Positions 24,768 to 33,308 of a stretch of 38,353 nt of DNA are shown here, one piece after another. The stretch covers positions 1 through 38,353 of the forward strand of contig JAXGTD010000024.1 in NCBI GenBank assembly GCA_040775095.1, written 5' to 3'. The notes beneath the pieces were generated by a model that saw only the letters and a program-made list of their open reading frames with translations, was not told the origin of the DNA and searched no databases. The translations under genes were made by a program, and so were the position numbers. Position 1 is the stretch's first letter. Every line of letters starts with the position of its first letter. The DNA is from JAXGTD01 sp040775095 (GTDB lineage Bacteria; Pseudomonadota; Gammaproteobacteria; Chromatiales; Chromatiaceae).

Positions 24768-24841
24768 GCGGGTGTAGTTCAATGGTAGAACAGGAGCTTC
24801 CCAAGCTTCTAACGTGGGTTCGATTCCCATCACCCGCTCCA
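24768..24841 (+). tRNA. tRNA-Gly (anticodon CCC)
   Basis: The 74-base cloverleaf is complete. Acceptor GCGGGTG pairs with CACCCGC, and the D stem is GTTC/GAAC. The anticodon stem GGAGC/GCTTC carries the loop TTCCCAA (anticodon CCC, reading GGG). The T stem is GTGGG/CCCAT with loop TTCGATT. The discriminator is U and CCA is encoded. Confidence 0.97.
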
Positions 24842-24855
24842 TCCATCCCTGAACA

Positions 24856-25179
24856 ATGCTCCGACTCTACCAGGCCCGCGACCGTATCGAGGCCCAGTTT
24901 CTTCACGACTTCCTCGAACGCCACCTGATTCGGTCGGTCGTCCTCGGCGATTATCTGTCAGGGGCCATCGGTCAGCTACCGGTGGACGTCTACCCGTGCG
25001 TCTGGGTCATCGAGGACGGCGATCTGCCCCGGGCCCGGGAGCTGCTCGAGAGTTTTCGCTCGGACGCCGACCGCGGCGACGCGCCATCCTGGGTCTGTCG
25101 CGCGTGCGGCGAGCTCGTCGACGGCAGTTTCGACTACTGCTGGCACTGCGGCGCCGAGCGGCCGCCACCCGGGGGCTGA
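24856..25179 (+). CDS. DUF2007-type small protein with C-terminal zinc ribbon
   Basis: This 107-residue protein has an N-terminal DUF2007-like ferredoxin-fold region (MLRLYQARDRIEAQFLHDFLE, then VYPCVWVIEDGDLPRARELLESF). This fold resembles small signal-transduction domains of unknown role. The C-terminal 30 residues hold two Cys pairs, CRAC and CWHC, spaced 15 residues apart, a probable zinc ribbon. It begins 14 bp after the tRNA-Gly 3' end, so it may share the tRNA transcript. No strong ribosome-binding site is seen. The cellular function is unknown. Confidence 0.82.
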   Translation: MLRLYQARDRIEAQFLHDFLERHLIRSVVLGDYLSGAIGQLPVDVYPCVWVIEDGDLPRARELLESFRSDADRGDAPSWVCRACGELVDGSFDYCWHCGAERPPPGG

Positions 25180-25338
25180 GACACCAACGGGCCATGCTCT
25201 GGCACCCGGGATCCTGCTGCCAGTTCCCGCGGCCGGACGGCCGCTGACTGGACGGCCACGGTCGCGCCGGTTGGGATGGGCGCCGGCCGGACCCCGCGCT
25301 GACGCACTGACCGCTATCAACCGCATGAAGGGACGACC

Positions 25339-27567
25339 ATGTCAAAGGCTCTGAAGATTCTGTTCGGCGGCGGCGCGCTGCTGCTCATTTTGTTGCTGGC
25401 CACGGCATTGGCGGCGCCGCTGCTGATCGATGGCTTCGGTCTGCGACAACGCATCGAGCGGGTTGCGACGGCCTCGAGCGGCTACGTCGTGCACGTCGGC
25501 AACGGCCCGCGGCTGCACCTGTTGCCCTCACCCGGCATCGAGGTCGGGGCGGTGACCGTCACGGCCCCCGGCACCGATGCCGACAGGCCGAGCGCGCGGG
25601 CCCGGCTACTGCGGGTCGACCTGGCCCTGCGGCCCTTGTTCAGCGGGCGCGTGCAGCCACGCACGGTAGACATCGACGACCTGGAGATCACCCCCGACGG
25701 CGGCGGCCCAGGCACTGGCTGGCGCTTCGCGGCCGGCTCCGTCGAGATCAGGCCCGGCCCGGTATCGCCCCCAGGGGCGCCGGCGGCGAGTGGTCCAGCC
25801 GGGTCCAGGCTGCCGGTGATCGAACACGTGCAGATCAGGGACGCCAGCCTCGCCCGGCAGGGACCGGGCAGCGGCGCACCGGGCCTGCGCGATATCGAGC
25901 TCGGCGTCGGTCCGATCGCACCGGGGACAGTCGGCACGCTCAGCGGCCGCTTTCGGCTGGCCACCGAGGGGTCGCCGCCGTCGGAGACGTTCGAGGTCAA
26001 TGCATCGATTGCGCCCTCGCCGGACCTGCAGACGCTGCGCGTCGCGGCCCTGCGGGCGACCGGAAACGGGCTCGCCCTGGGTGATCTCAGGCACCTGGAC
26101 CTCGACCTGACGGCCGTACTGGGTATCGATCTGCGCACGGGAATGACTCAGGCGAGCGACATAGCGCTGCGTTCGGGTGCGCTACAGCTCACCGGCGACC
26201 TGTCATGGATGCCCGGCGCCCGCGGATCCGCCGATCCGACGGCACTCAGCGGCCATCTGAGGCTCTCGCCGCTGGACCTGCGTGACTGGCTCGAGGCCCA
26301 CGGCGTAGCCGTCGGCATCGGCGCGGCCGACACGCTACGCCATCTCGCCTTCAGCACGGACCTTCGCATGGACCCCGGCCGGCTCGCGCTGACCGGGACC
26401 TCACTGGAGCTGGATCAAAGCCGGGCCACCGGCTCCGGCTCGGTAGACCGGACAACCCCGCCGCACTGGCGCTTCGACGCCTCCGTCGATACGCTGGACC
26501 TCGACCGCTATCTGGGTGCGCCCGGTGGCGTCTCTCGGCCTGGGTCGGCGCCCAGCGCTTCGCTCCACACGAACCGGCCGCGGGTCAGTTCTTCGACGAC
26601 TCCGGGGCGGGCCGCACCGATGCGGGTCATGTTCGTGGCGGCCGCGGCCCAGGGGCCTTCCGAGAGGCCTGCTTCCGCCGCGGCCAACGCCACGCCCCAG
26701 CCGCGCTCGCTCACCCTACCCGACAACCTGCCCCGGGACCTGCACCTCGAGGGCAGCGTTCAGGTGGCCAGCCTGCGCCTCGGTGGCCTGCTTTTTCGCG
26801 ACGCCAGCGCGACCATCCAGGCCGATACCGGCTCGGCGAAGGCGCACCTGCAGGCGAAGGACTTCTATGGCGGGGACTTCAGTGGTCGGCTCACCATCGA
26901 CCAGGGCGTGACACCCGGTCCGGGCTTGAATCTGCAGGCCCATACCGCGGGCGCGCGACTGCAGCCGCTGTTGGAGGATCTCGGGTCGGGCATGGCCCCG
27001 CTCTCGGGGACGGCCGACATCGACGCCAACCTCAGCGCCCTTGGCACCCGGGAGATGGACATCCGCCGCAGTCTTTCTGGCGACATCAGCCTTGCGGCCA
27101 AGGACGGCGAGGTTCGCGGTGTCGCGCTCGACGCCCTCATTGAGGCCGCCGGTGGAGGGCACACCGATGACCAGCCCTCGCTGACGGGTTTCTCGCGACT
27201 CGGCGCGACGGCCCATGGGGCCGACGGGGTGTTCCATACCCAGGACCTTCAGGGCCACTCGCCTCTACTCCAGGTCACGGGCACCGGCAGCGTGGATGTC
27301 GCGGCGCAGACCCTGGACCTCTCGCTCAAGGCCGTGATGCGCGACCCACCGAAAGGCCGCGGCATCAAGGAGCTCGAGGGGATCCCCATCCCTGTCGCGG
27401 TCACGGGGCCATGGCATCAGCCGGTCTGGCAGGTCGACATCGGCCCGGCCCTGCGCGGCGCTGTCGATCGCAAGCTCGAGCGCCACCCCAACGTGCTCAA
27501 GGAGCTCGAAGACCGCACCGGCATCAAAGGCCTGGAGAAGGGCCTGCGCGGACTGCTCAAATTCTGA
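25339..27567 (+). CDS. AsmA family protein
   Basis: This 742-residue protein has a single N-terminal membrane segment (about residues 8-30), followed by the AsmA-type beta-rich repeats. VHVGNGPRLHLLPSPGIEVGAVTVT at about 51-75 and RVDLALRPLFSGRVQ at about 93-107 are the typical N-terminal core. The C-terminal AsmA_2 domain contains ADIDANLSALGTREMDIRRSLSGDISLAAKDGEVRG and PIPVAVTGPWHQPVWQVDI. Such proteins are inner-membrane anchored with large periplasmic parts, and have been proposed to help lipid or outer-membrane assembly. A Pro/Ala/Ser-rich linker at about 395-455 is likely disordered. The start has AAGGGAC ahead of the ATG. mutY follows by 59 bp. Confidence 0.92.
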   Translation: MSKALKILFGGGALLLILLLATALAAPLLIDGFGLRQRIERVATASSGYVVHVGNGPRLHLLPSPGIEVGAVTVTAPGTDADRPSARARLLRVDLALRPLFSGRVQPRTVDIDDLEITPDGGGPGTGWRFAAGSVEIRPGPVSPPGAPAASGPAGSRLPVIEHVQIRDASLARQGPGSGAPGLRDIELGVGPIAPGTVGTLSGRFRLATEGSPPSETFEVNASIAPSPDLQTLRVAALRATGNGLALGDLRHLDLDLTAVLGIDLRTGMTQASDIALRSGALQLTGDLSWMPGARGSADPTALSGHLRLSPLDLRDWLEAHGVAVGIGAADTLRHLAFSTDLRMDPGRLALTGTSLELDQSRATGSGSVDRTTPPHWRFDASVDTLDLDRYLGAPGGVSRPGSAPSASLHTNRPRVSSSTTPGRAAPMRVMFVAAAAQGPSERPASAAANATPQPRSLTLPDNLPRDLHLEGSVQVASLRLGGLLFRDASATIQADTGSAKAHLQAKDFYGGDFSGRLTIDQGVTPGPGLNLQAHTAGARLQPLLEDLGSGMAPLSGTADIDANLSALGTREMDIRRSLSGDISLAAKDGEVRGVALDALIEAAGGGHTDDQPSLTGFSRLGATAHGADGVFHTQDLQGHSPLLQVTGTGSVDVAAQTLDLSLKAVMRDPPKGRGIKELEGIPIPVAVTGPWHQPVWQVDIGPALRGAVDRKLERHPNVLKELEDRTGIKGLEKGLRGLLKF

Positions 27568-27626
27568 CTCCGGCGCCAAGCCGCCGGCCCAGCGCGAAGA
27601 CCAGGCGGCACCCGGATCCCCCGACC

Positions 27627-28736
27627 ATGTGCACGGATGGCCCCCACAGCCTGACGAGCGCGCGGCGGGAGCAGTTCGCGGCGCGGATCCTCGACTGGTC
27701 TGCCCGGCACGGGCGCACGGACCTGCCCTGGCAGCACGACCCGACACCCTACCGGGTTTGGGTCTCTGAGATCATGCTCCAGCAGACCCGGGTGAGCGTG
27801 GTGATCCCCTACTTCGATCGGTTCATGCAGCGCTTCCCCGACCTCCAGAGACTGGCCGAAGCGGATCAGGATGCCGTGCTGCACCTGTGGTCCGGGCTCG
27901 GGTATTACGCCCGCGCCCGTAACCTGCAGCGGGCCGCACGGATCGTCGTCAGCGACCATGGCGGACGGTTTCCGGAACAGCTCGAGACGGTACGCACACT
28001 GCCCGGCATCGGCCGCTCCACGGCCGGCGCGATCCTGTCGCTGGCGTGCGGACAACGCCAGACGATCCTGGACGGAAACGTGCGGCGCGCCCTGTCGCGC
28101 TGCTTTGCCGTCGACGGCTGGCCCGGGCATCGGGCCGTGCTCGAGCAGCTCTGGGCACTGGCGGAAGGTCTGACCCCGCACACCCGGGTGGCCGCATACA
28201 ACCAGGCGATGATGGATCTGGGAGCCACTCTCTGCACGCGCTCGCGCCCGGCCTGCGAGCGCTGCCCCGTGGCCGGGCAATGCGTCGCGCTCGCCCGCGG
28301 ACAACCCTGCGCCTATCCGGCGCCGAAGCCACGCCGTGAGGTCCCGGCGCGCGCTGCCCGCCTGTTGCTGGTGCACCGGCCCGACGGCCACGTCCTGCTC
28401 CAGCAACGCCCTCCGAACGGTATCTGGGGCGGGCTCTGGGTCCTGCCGGAGCTGCCCCCCGGGCAGGATCCCGCGGCCTGGTGCAGGCAACACCTCGGCG
28501 TCGACCTGGCGTGGCTTGAAAAGCTGCCCCCGCGACGGCATACCTTCTCGCACTTCCATCTCGACATCCAACCCATGGCGGCAATGCTGCGGCACGAACC
28601 CGCGGCAGTGGCGGACGATACATCGCGCTGGACGAACCCGGCGAGCCCCGGCGCACTCGGGGTGCCAAGTCCGGTCCAGCGACTGCTGCGCGAGTCCGCC
28701 GCGCTCCCACGAATCCAATCAGGAGAAGACGAATGA
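27627..28736 (+). CDS. mutY: A/G-specific adenine glycosylase
   Basis: This 369-residue base-excision repair enzyme removes adenine mispaired with 8-oxoguanine. The catalytic Glu48 lies in VSEIMLQQTRV and the helix-hairpin-helix LPGIGRSTAGAIL is at about 125-137. The second catalytic residue is Asp149 in ILDGNVRRAL, and the Fe-S cluster cysteines are C203-x6-C210-x2-C213-x5-C219. A C-terminal NUDIX-like 8-oxoG recognition domain (LLQQRPPNGIWGGLWVLPE) follows, and the length is normal. The stop overlaps the yggX start by 4 bp. This pairing is widely conserved and links oxidative DNA repair with Fe-S protection. Confidence 0.97.
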   Translation: MCTDGPHSLTSARREQFAARILDWSARHGRTDLPWQHDPTPYRVWVSEIMLQQTRVSVVIPYFDRFMQRFPDLQRLAEADQDAVLHLWSGLGYYARARNLQRAARIVVSDHGGRFPEQLETVRTLPGIGRSTAGAILSLACGQRQTILDGNVRRALSRCFAVDGWPGHRAVLEQLWALAEGLTPHTRVAAYNQAMMDLGATLCTRSRPACERCPVAGQCVALARGQPCAYPAPKPRREVPARAARLLLVHRPDGHVLLQQRPPNGIWGGLWVLPELPPGQDPAAWCRQHLGVDLAWLEKLPPRRHTFSHFHLDIQPMAAMLRHEPAAVADDTSRWTNPASPGALGVPSPVQRLLRESAALPRIQSGEDE

Positions 28737-29005
28737 CCCACATGGTGCATTGCATCAAGCTCGGCCACGAGGCCGAGGGCCTCGACCGAGTCCCCTACCC
28801 CGGTGACCTCGGCAAGCGGGTCTACGAGCACGTCTCCAAACAGGCCTGGGCCGACTGGCTGCGACACCAGACCATGCTGATCAACGAGAACCGTCTGAGT
28901 CCATTGGACCCCAAATCGCGCACGTTCCTCGAGGAGCAAATGGAAAAGTTCTTCTTCGGCGAGGGGGCCGATGTGCCCGAGGGCTATGTCCCACCCAAGA
29001 GCTGA
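28733..29005 (+). CDS. yggX: Oxidative-damage/Fe(2+)-trafficking protein YggX
   Basis: This 90-residue cytoplasmic protein protects Fe-S clusters from oxidative damage and is thought to handle Fe(II). The N-terminal MVHCIKLGHEAEGLDRVPYPG with its conserved Cys, WADWLRHQTMLINENRL at about 40-56 and the C-terminal KFFFGEGADVPEGYVPP are family signatures, and the length is exactly typical. The ATG overlaps the mutY stop (ATGA), and GGAGAAGACGA precedes it inside mutY. Confidence 0.97.
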   Translation: MTHMVHCIKLGHEAEGLDRVPYPGDLGKRVYEHVSKQAWADWLRHQTMLINENRLSPLDPKSRTFLEEQMEKFFFGEGADVPEGYVPPKS

Positions 29006-29155
29006 GGCGGTTTCCGGATAGGCCCGCTGGATTCGCCACCTCCCTGTCCCGACCGGACCGCCTGCCCCCGTAGGGCTTGGCGCGAGCGCCGTCCGCGGAC
29101 CTCAGCTGTTCAGGTCTTGATCGCCCCCGAAAGCCGCGACGATGCGACCCTGGAC

Positions 29156-29184
29156 TTGACGATGGGGGCGGGAGACGGTCTAAT
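29156..29184 (+). promoter_or_regulatory. Likely sigma-70 promoter of tRNA-Phe
   Basis: TTGACG (29156-29161) and TCTAAT (29179-29184) are separated by 17 bases, about 48 bases before the tRNA 5' end. An overlapping TAATAC at 29181 would give a 19-base spacer and is less likely. Confidence 0.5.
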
Positions 29185-29231
29185 ACGCGGCTTCGCGGAT
29201 ACGGCTCCCCGGCATCCGCATCGCTACCCAA

Positions 29232-29307
<76 letters not shown>

Positions 29308-29689
29308 TCAATCCGTAGCTTGCCTCCGCATCAAGGCGCCTCAGTCGCCTACTCTTCGGCCCTTTCCCATCTTCTAGCGGTACCGCGTCAGCCCCAGAAA
29401 CCACCGGCTGGCGCTGGTCTGTTGGCGTGTTGCCGTTCGCGCTATCAGCAGCTCGACGCGACGTTACCGATACTTGTCTCGCGGGGATGCCAGTGCAGGC
29501 GACGGGCTGGGTCCACCACGTCCTCGCCCACGCGGCAGCTCTTCACTCAGTCATGCCAAACGTGCTCGGTGGCGTTCTCAGACGGCTGAGTTGACCCGGT
29601 TACCGATATGCGTGTGCCGTCCCGGCAATACCAGAACAGCGTCGATTGATGTTCGCGAGGATGGACTCGGCAGTGGTGGTCCATGTGAC
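29308..29689. other. 382 bp stretch after tRNA-Phe without a recognisable gene
   Basis: The open frames here, including one starting inside the tRNA, show no family motifs. It is less GC-rich than the core genes around it. It probably holds further decayed DNA continuous with the hsdR remnant next to it. I found no second copy of the tRNA 3' end that would mark an attachment site. Confidence 0.4.
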
Positions 29690-30000
29690 ACGATGGCTGA
29701 AGGTGCCCAAGAACGGATCGTCGAGGTCGACGCGATCGGTGATGACAGAGGATGGTCGGGTTGGCCGTTGCCAGGTTGGCGACGATGCGCCTCGCATGGA
29801 ATGACATCAGCATGCCCTTGCCGGTACACTCGCCGTGTCAGGTCGCGCCGATACGCCGCTTACCCTCCAGGCTTGCGGCCGCCGCCGTTTGCCCCACCAC
29901 ATGCTCGACGGCATGGAACTGGCGATACCCGGCCACGACCTTGACCAGACCCGAGCCCTTGTCGCCGAACGGGGTCCGTGGTTTCGCGGCAGCGACCGTC
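29690..30000 (-). pseudogene. Decayed fragment of type I restriction enzyme subunit HsdR
   Basis: Read leftward, the fragment gives VVAGYRQFHAVEHVV (29907-29936 region), KRRIGAT, then a stop codon at 29838-29840 where HsdR has the Trp of the Walker A lead-in (WHTQGSGKS). It continues in frame as GKGMLMSFHARRIV and ANPTIL. One extra base near 29747 shifts the frame, after which VITDRVDLDDPFLGTF (the HsdR VITDRNDLDDQLFGTF block) follows. The order and spacing are those of HsdR, the ATP-driven translocase and nuclease subunit. The Walker A motif is ruined, and the rest of the gene and hsdM/hsdS are absent. It is non-functional. Confidence 0.8.
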
Positions 30001-30206
30001 AGCGGTGACCTCAGCAATGCTGACATCAATGGATAGTCCATGGCGGGGCTTGATCCCCCCTGATGGACTCACGAAATGAGCCACCAGCCAGTTCAGACTC
30101 TCGCACGTGGCGTCTAACCGAGCCGGAGGCGACGGATCCCAGCCCTCCTCGGGGGTGTCGTCGGGATAGGCCAATCGCAGAGTATCGGGATCAGGGAGAT
30201 AGGGAC

Positions 30207-32513
30207 GTGAAGGAGCAAAACTACTATGCGCACAGTGCTAACGACACCGGCGCGTGGCATCCGCTGAACCAGCATTTGGAGAGCGTCGCCCGTCTTACCA
30301 GCCGGTTCGCGGCGGCAGCGCCCTGGCGGGATGAGGCTGGGCTGGCTGCAAGACTGCACGATGTCGGCAAGTACGGAGACCGCTTCCAGGCGAGGCTCCG
30401 CGGTGAAGACGGGGGACTCGATCACTGGTCCCAAGGGGCATGGCTGGCGCTGAATGCAGCCTGCGGCGGCCCTAAGCCCATCATCGCTGCCGCGCTTGCC
30501 ATCGAGGGGCATCACATCGGCCTGCAGCCCGCGTCCGCCGAGATGGTACGGCGGATTAAGCCAGCACACATCCGCAACAACCACCCGCTGCGGCTCGCGT
30601 TGACCGACCCGGATGTCGACCGCCTGCTGGCGCGCGCCCAAGCCGATGGCGTGAGCCTGGAACCTCCAGCCGCGGTCGTACCCGCGCTCGGCTCCCATCC
30701 CATTGCCCGCATGCTCGATGTACGCCTGCTGTTCTCCTGCCTGGTCGATGCCGATTTTCTCGATACTGAGGCGCACTTCAACGGCGATGCACAGGGCAAG
30801 CGCTACCGAGAGCCCAGTCCGCAGCTGGACCCGGAGGCCGCCATCAAGGCTCTCGATGCCCACATGCGGCGCATTGGCGCGGGGAAGCCGGCTAGCAAGT
30901 CCGTAGCAGAGGCCCGGCAAGCGCTGTGGGATGCTGTAATCGCCGCAGCCGCAGATGCTCCAGGGCTCTTCACGGCAACCGCACCCACCGGTTCCGGCAA
31001 GACGCTCGCCATGCTCAAGTTCGCGCTGGAGCACGCCGCCCGGCATGGCCTGAAGCGGGTGATCATCGTCGTGCCGTTCCTCACTGTCATCGAGCAGACC
31101 GCGGCGGTGTACCGAGGCGTTTTCGGCACTCCGTCACACAACTTTCTCTTAGAGCACCACAGCCTAGCCGGACTCGGCCGCGAGTCGACCACCAAAGATG
31201 CGGCGGAAGCCGCCGAGCGTCAGCGCCGCCTGCTGACCGAGAATTGGGATGCGCCGATCGTGCTCACCACCAATGTCCAGCTGCTCGAATCGCTGTTCTC
31301 CAATCGCCCCTCGGCATGCCGCAAGCTGCACCACCTGATGGAGTCGGTCATCGTCTTCGATGAGGCCCAAAGTCTGCCGCGAAACCTGGCCGTGCCTACC
31401 CTCGCCGCCCTGTCCCACCTGTCCGCCGGCTACAGGTCTACCGTCGTCTTTGCAACCGCCACCCAGCCGGCGTTTAGCAGTCTGCACGACGCTGTCAAGA
31501 AGCTCGCACCATGCGGCTGGCAACCCCGCGAGGCTGTACCGGATCGTCCGGCGCTGTTCCAGACCTTGCGCCGCGTCGATGTCATCTGGCCCGAGGCCGG
31601 CGAGAAACGCGACTGGGACGAACTGGCGCTCGAGCTGGACGGCGAGCATCAAGCGCTCTGCATCGTCAATCTCAAGCGACAAGCCCTCGCGCTGCTCGAC
31701 AAGCTCGAACGCCGCGACGCCCTTCACCACCTCTCCACCAACCTGTGCCCCGAACACAGACGTGCCGTCATGGCCCGGGTGCGGGGGGAGCTGCAGCACG
31801 GCAGAGACTGCCGCCTTGTTTCAACCCAATGCGTGGAGGCCGGCGTCGACGTGGACTTCCCTCTGGTCTATCGAGCCATGGCCCCACTGGAGGCCATCGC
31901 CCAGGCCGCGGGGCGCTGCAATCGCGAGGGGTGCCTAACGGGACTCGGGCGGGTCGTCGTGTTCGACCCCGCGGGGGATGAGGCATGCCGGCGCCTTTAT
32001 CCAACGCAGGCCTACTATCAGGCCGCCGAGGCCACACGGACGATGTTGAACGATGAAGGCCACTTGGACATCGGCAGGCCGGAGGTATTCACCCGCTACT
32101 ACCAACGTCTCTACGACCTGACACGCCCAGAAAGCGAGAACAGGCCACTCACCGAAGCCGTCACGGCCCGCGACTTCCCGGAGGTCGCCCGCCTCTATCG
32201 CCTGATCAACCAAGATGCCATCCAGGTCTTGGTGCCCTGGTCCGAGCGGTTGGACCATTTCGACGAGCTGAAGCGCCAGGCGATCGAGGACGGCATCGAT
32301 GGCACCTGGATGCGCCGTGCCCAGGACCTTGCCGTCAACCTCTACCGCCCTGCGCGCGGACAGCCGGCCTGGGGTGCCTGCCTGATCCCCGCCAAGCAAA
32401 GGCGCGGCGGCGAATCCCGAGACTGGTTCGTGCTGGAGGAAAGCACCGGCGCCCGCTACGACGACACACTCGGCCTGATCCTGCCCGACGGCGAACAGGT
32501 CTACATCGCCTGA
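30207..32513 (+). CDS. cas3: Type I-C CRISPR Cas3 nuclease-helicase
   Basis: This 768-residue protein degrades DNA recruited by Cascade. An N-terminal HD nuclease domain has His9 (YYAHSAND), His51-Asp52 (LHDVGKYGDRF) and His102-His103 (EGHHIG). The superfamily-2 helicase follows with Walker A TAPTGSGKT (Lys265), DEAD-like box VFDEAQSLP, motif III FATATQP and motif VI QAAGRCNREG. The GTG at 30207 has GGGAG-rich sequence upstream and places the first HD His at the usual distance from the N-terminus. The open frame reaches 30063 without conserved sequence. cas5c follows after 18 bp. All catalytic motifs look intact, so interference should be functional. Confidence 0.95.
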   Translation: MKEQNYYAHSANDTGAWHPLNQHLESVARLTSRFAAAAPWRDEAGLAARLHDVGKYGDRFQARLRGEDGGLDHWSQGAWLALNAACGGPKPIIAAALAIEGHHIGLQPASAEMVRRIKPAHIRNNHPLRLALTDPDVDRLLARAQADGVSLEPPAAVVPALGSHPIARMLDVRLLFSCLVDADFLDTEAHFNGDAQGKRYREPSPQLDPEAAIKALDAHMRRIGAGKPASKSVAEARQALWDAVIAAAADAPGLFTATAPTGSGKTLAMLKFALEHAARHGLKRVIIVVPFLTVIEQTAAVYRGVFGTPSHNFLLEHHSLAGLGRESTTKDAAEAAERQRRLLTENWDAPIVLTTNVQLLESLFSNRPSACRKLHHLMESVIVFDEAQSLPRNLAVPTLAALSHLSAGYRSTVVFATATQPAFSSLHDAVKKLAPCGWQPREAVPDRPALFQTLRRVDVIWPEAGEKRDWDELALELDGEHQALCIVNLKRQALALLDKLERRDALHHLSTNLCPEHRRAVMARVRGELQHGRDCRLVSTQCVEAGVDVDFPLVYRAMAPLEAIAQAAGRCNREGCLTGLGRVVVFDPAGDEACRRLYPTQAYYQAAEATRTMLNDEGHLDIGRPEVFTRYYQRLYDLTRPESENRPLTEAVTARDFPEVARLYRLINQDAIQVLVPWSERLDHFDELKRQAIEDGIDGTWMRRAQDLAVNLYRPARGQPAWGACLIPAKQRRGGESRDWFVLEESTGARYDDTLGLILPDGEQVYIA

Positions 32514-32531
32514 ATCGAAGGAGACGCACGC

Positions 32532-33308
32532 ATGCAAGCACCGGAGCACACACTCGAGGTCTGGGGCGACTTCGCCTGTTTCACCCGCCCTGAAATGAAG
32601 GTGGAGCGATTCTCCTATCCCGTCATCACCCCCTCGGCCGCCCGCGGTATCTTCGATGCCATTTACTGGGACGGCCTGCGCGAGCAGCATGGCAAGAAGG
32701 GCTTCATCCGGCCCTACTTCCACTGGCAGGTCACGCGCATCGAAGTCCTGGAGCCACCGCGCTACATCGCGCTGCGGCGCAATGAGGTCAAGGACCGCGT
32801 ACCGGGCACCGCCATCCTCAATAAATGGATGCGGGGCAAGGAGGCGCCGCGGCCACTCTGGGCCGACGGTTCCAAGGATCAGTTGGGCACGGACCAAAAG
32901 GGCCGCACCCAACGCCAGACCATGGCGCTGAAGAACGTCCGCTACCGACTCACCGCCCACATCGAGCCGAAGCCGGAATTCGCCGGTCAGGCGTCCCGTT
33001 TCAATGCCCAATTCCAGCGCCGCGCCAGCCAGGGCAAGTGCTTCCAGCAGCCCTACCTCGGCTGCCGCGAATTCCCCGCCTTCTTTGAGCACGTCCCGGA
33101 CCCGGCGCCACCACGGGTGACGCCCGCCATGCCCGACCAGGACCTGGGCTACATGCTCTACGACGTGTTCGACCTGTCTCGCACCGTCGTCAACGATGGC
33201 GACCCGCCGTTCATCTCGGTCTTCCGCGCCAATTTGGCTTCCGGAGTGTTGCAAGTGCCACCCTTCGACAGCGACGAGGTGCGAAAGCCTAGGAGGCCCG
33301 CATGCTGA
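32532..33308 (+). CDS. cas5c: Type I-C Cas5c, pre-crRNA endonuclease and Cascade subunit
   Basis: This 258-residue RAMP protein replaces Cas6 in type I-C systems. It cuts the repeat RNA and stays bound to the 5' handle. EVWGDFACFTRPEMKVERFSYPVITPSAARGIFDAIYW at about 9-46 is the diagnostic N-terminus. Further blocks are RTQRQTMALKNVRYRLTAH at about 124-142, the region that holds the Lys/His-type catalytic residues in characterised members, and QQPYLGCREFPAFFE at about 171-185. AAGGAG precedes the ATG. The last 7 bp overlap cas8c. No cas6 is present, as expected. Confidence 0.95.
   Translation: MQAPEHTLEVWGDFACFTRPEMKVERFSYPVITPSAARGIFDAIYWDGLREQHGKKGFIRPYFHWQVTRIEVLEPPRYIALRRNEVKDRVPGTAILNKWMRGKEAPRPLWADGSKDQLGTDQKGRTQRQTMALKNVRYRLTAHIEPKPEFAGQASRFNAQFQRRASQGKCFQQPYLGCREFPAFFEHVPDPAPPRVTPAMPDQDLGYMLYDVFDLSRTVVNDGDPPFISVFRANLASGVLQVPPFDSDEVRKPRRPAC

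Noticed and set aside
30063..30206. An upstream extension of cas3
   Set aside because: The extra 48 codons are not like Cas3 and the first HD histidine is already at residue 9 from the GTG at 30207, so they are probably untranslated.
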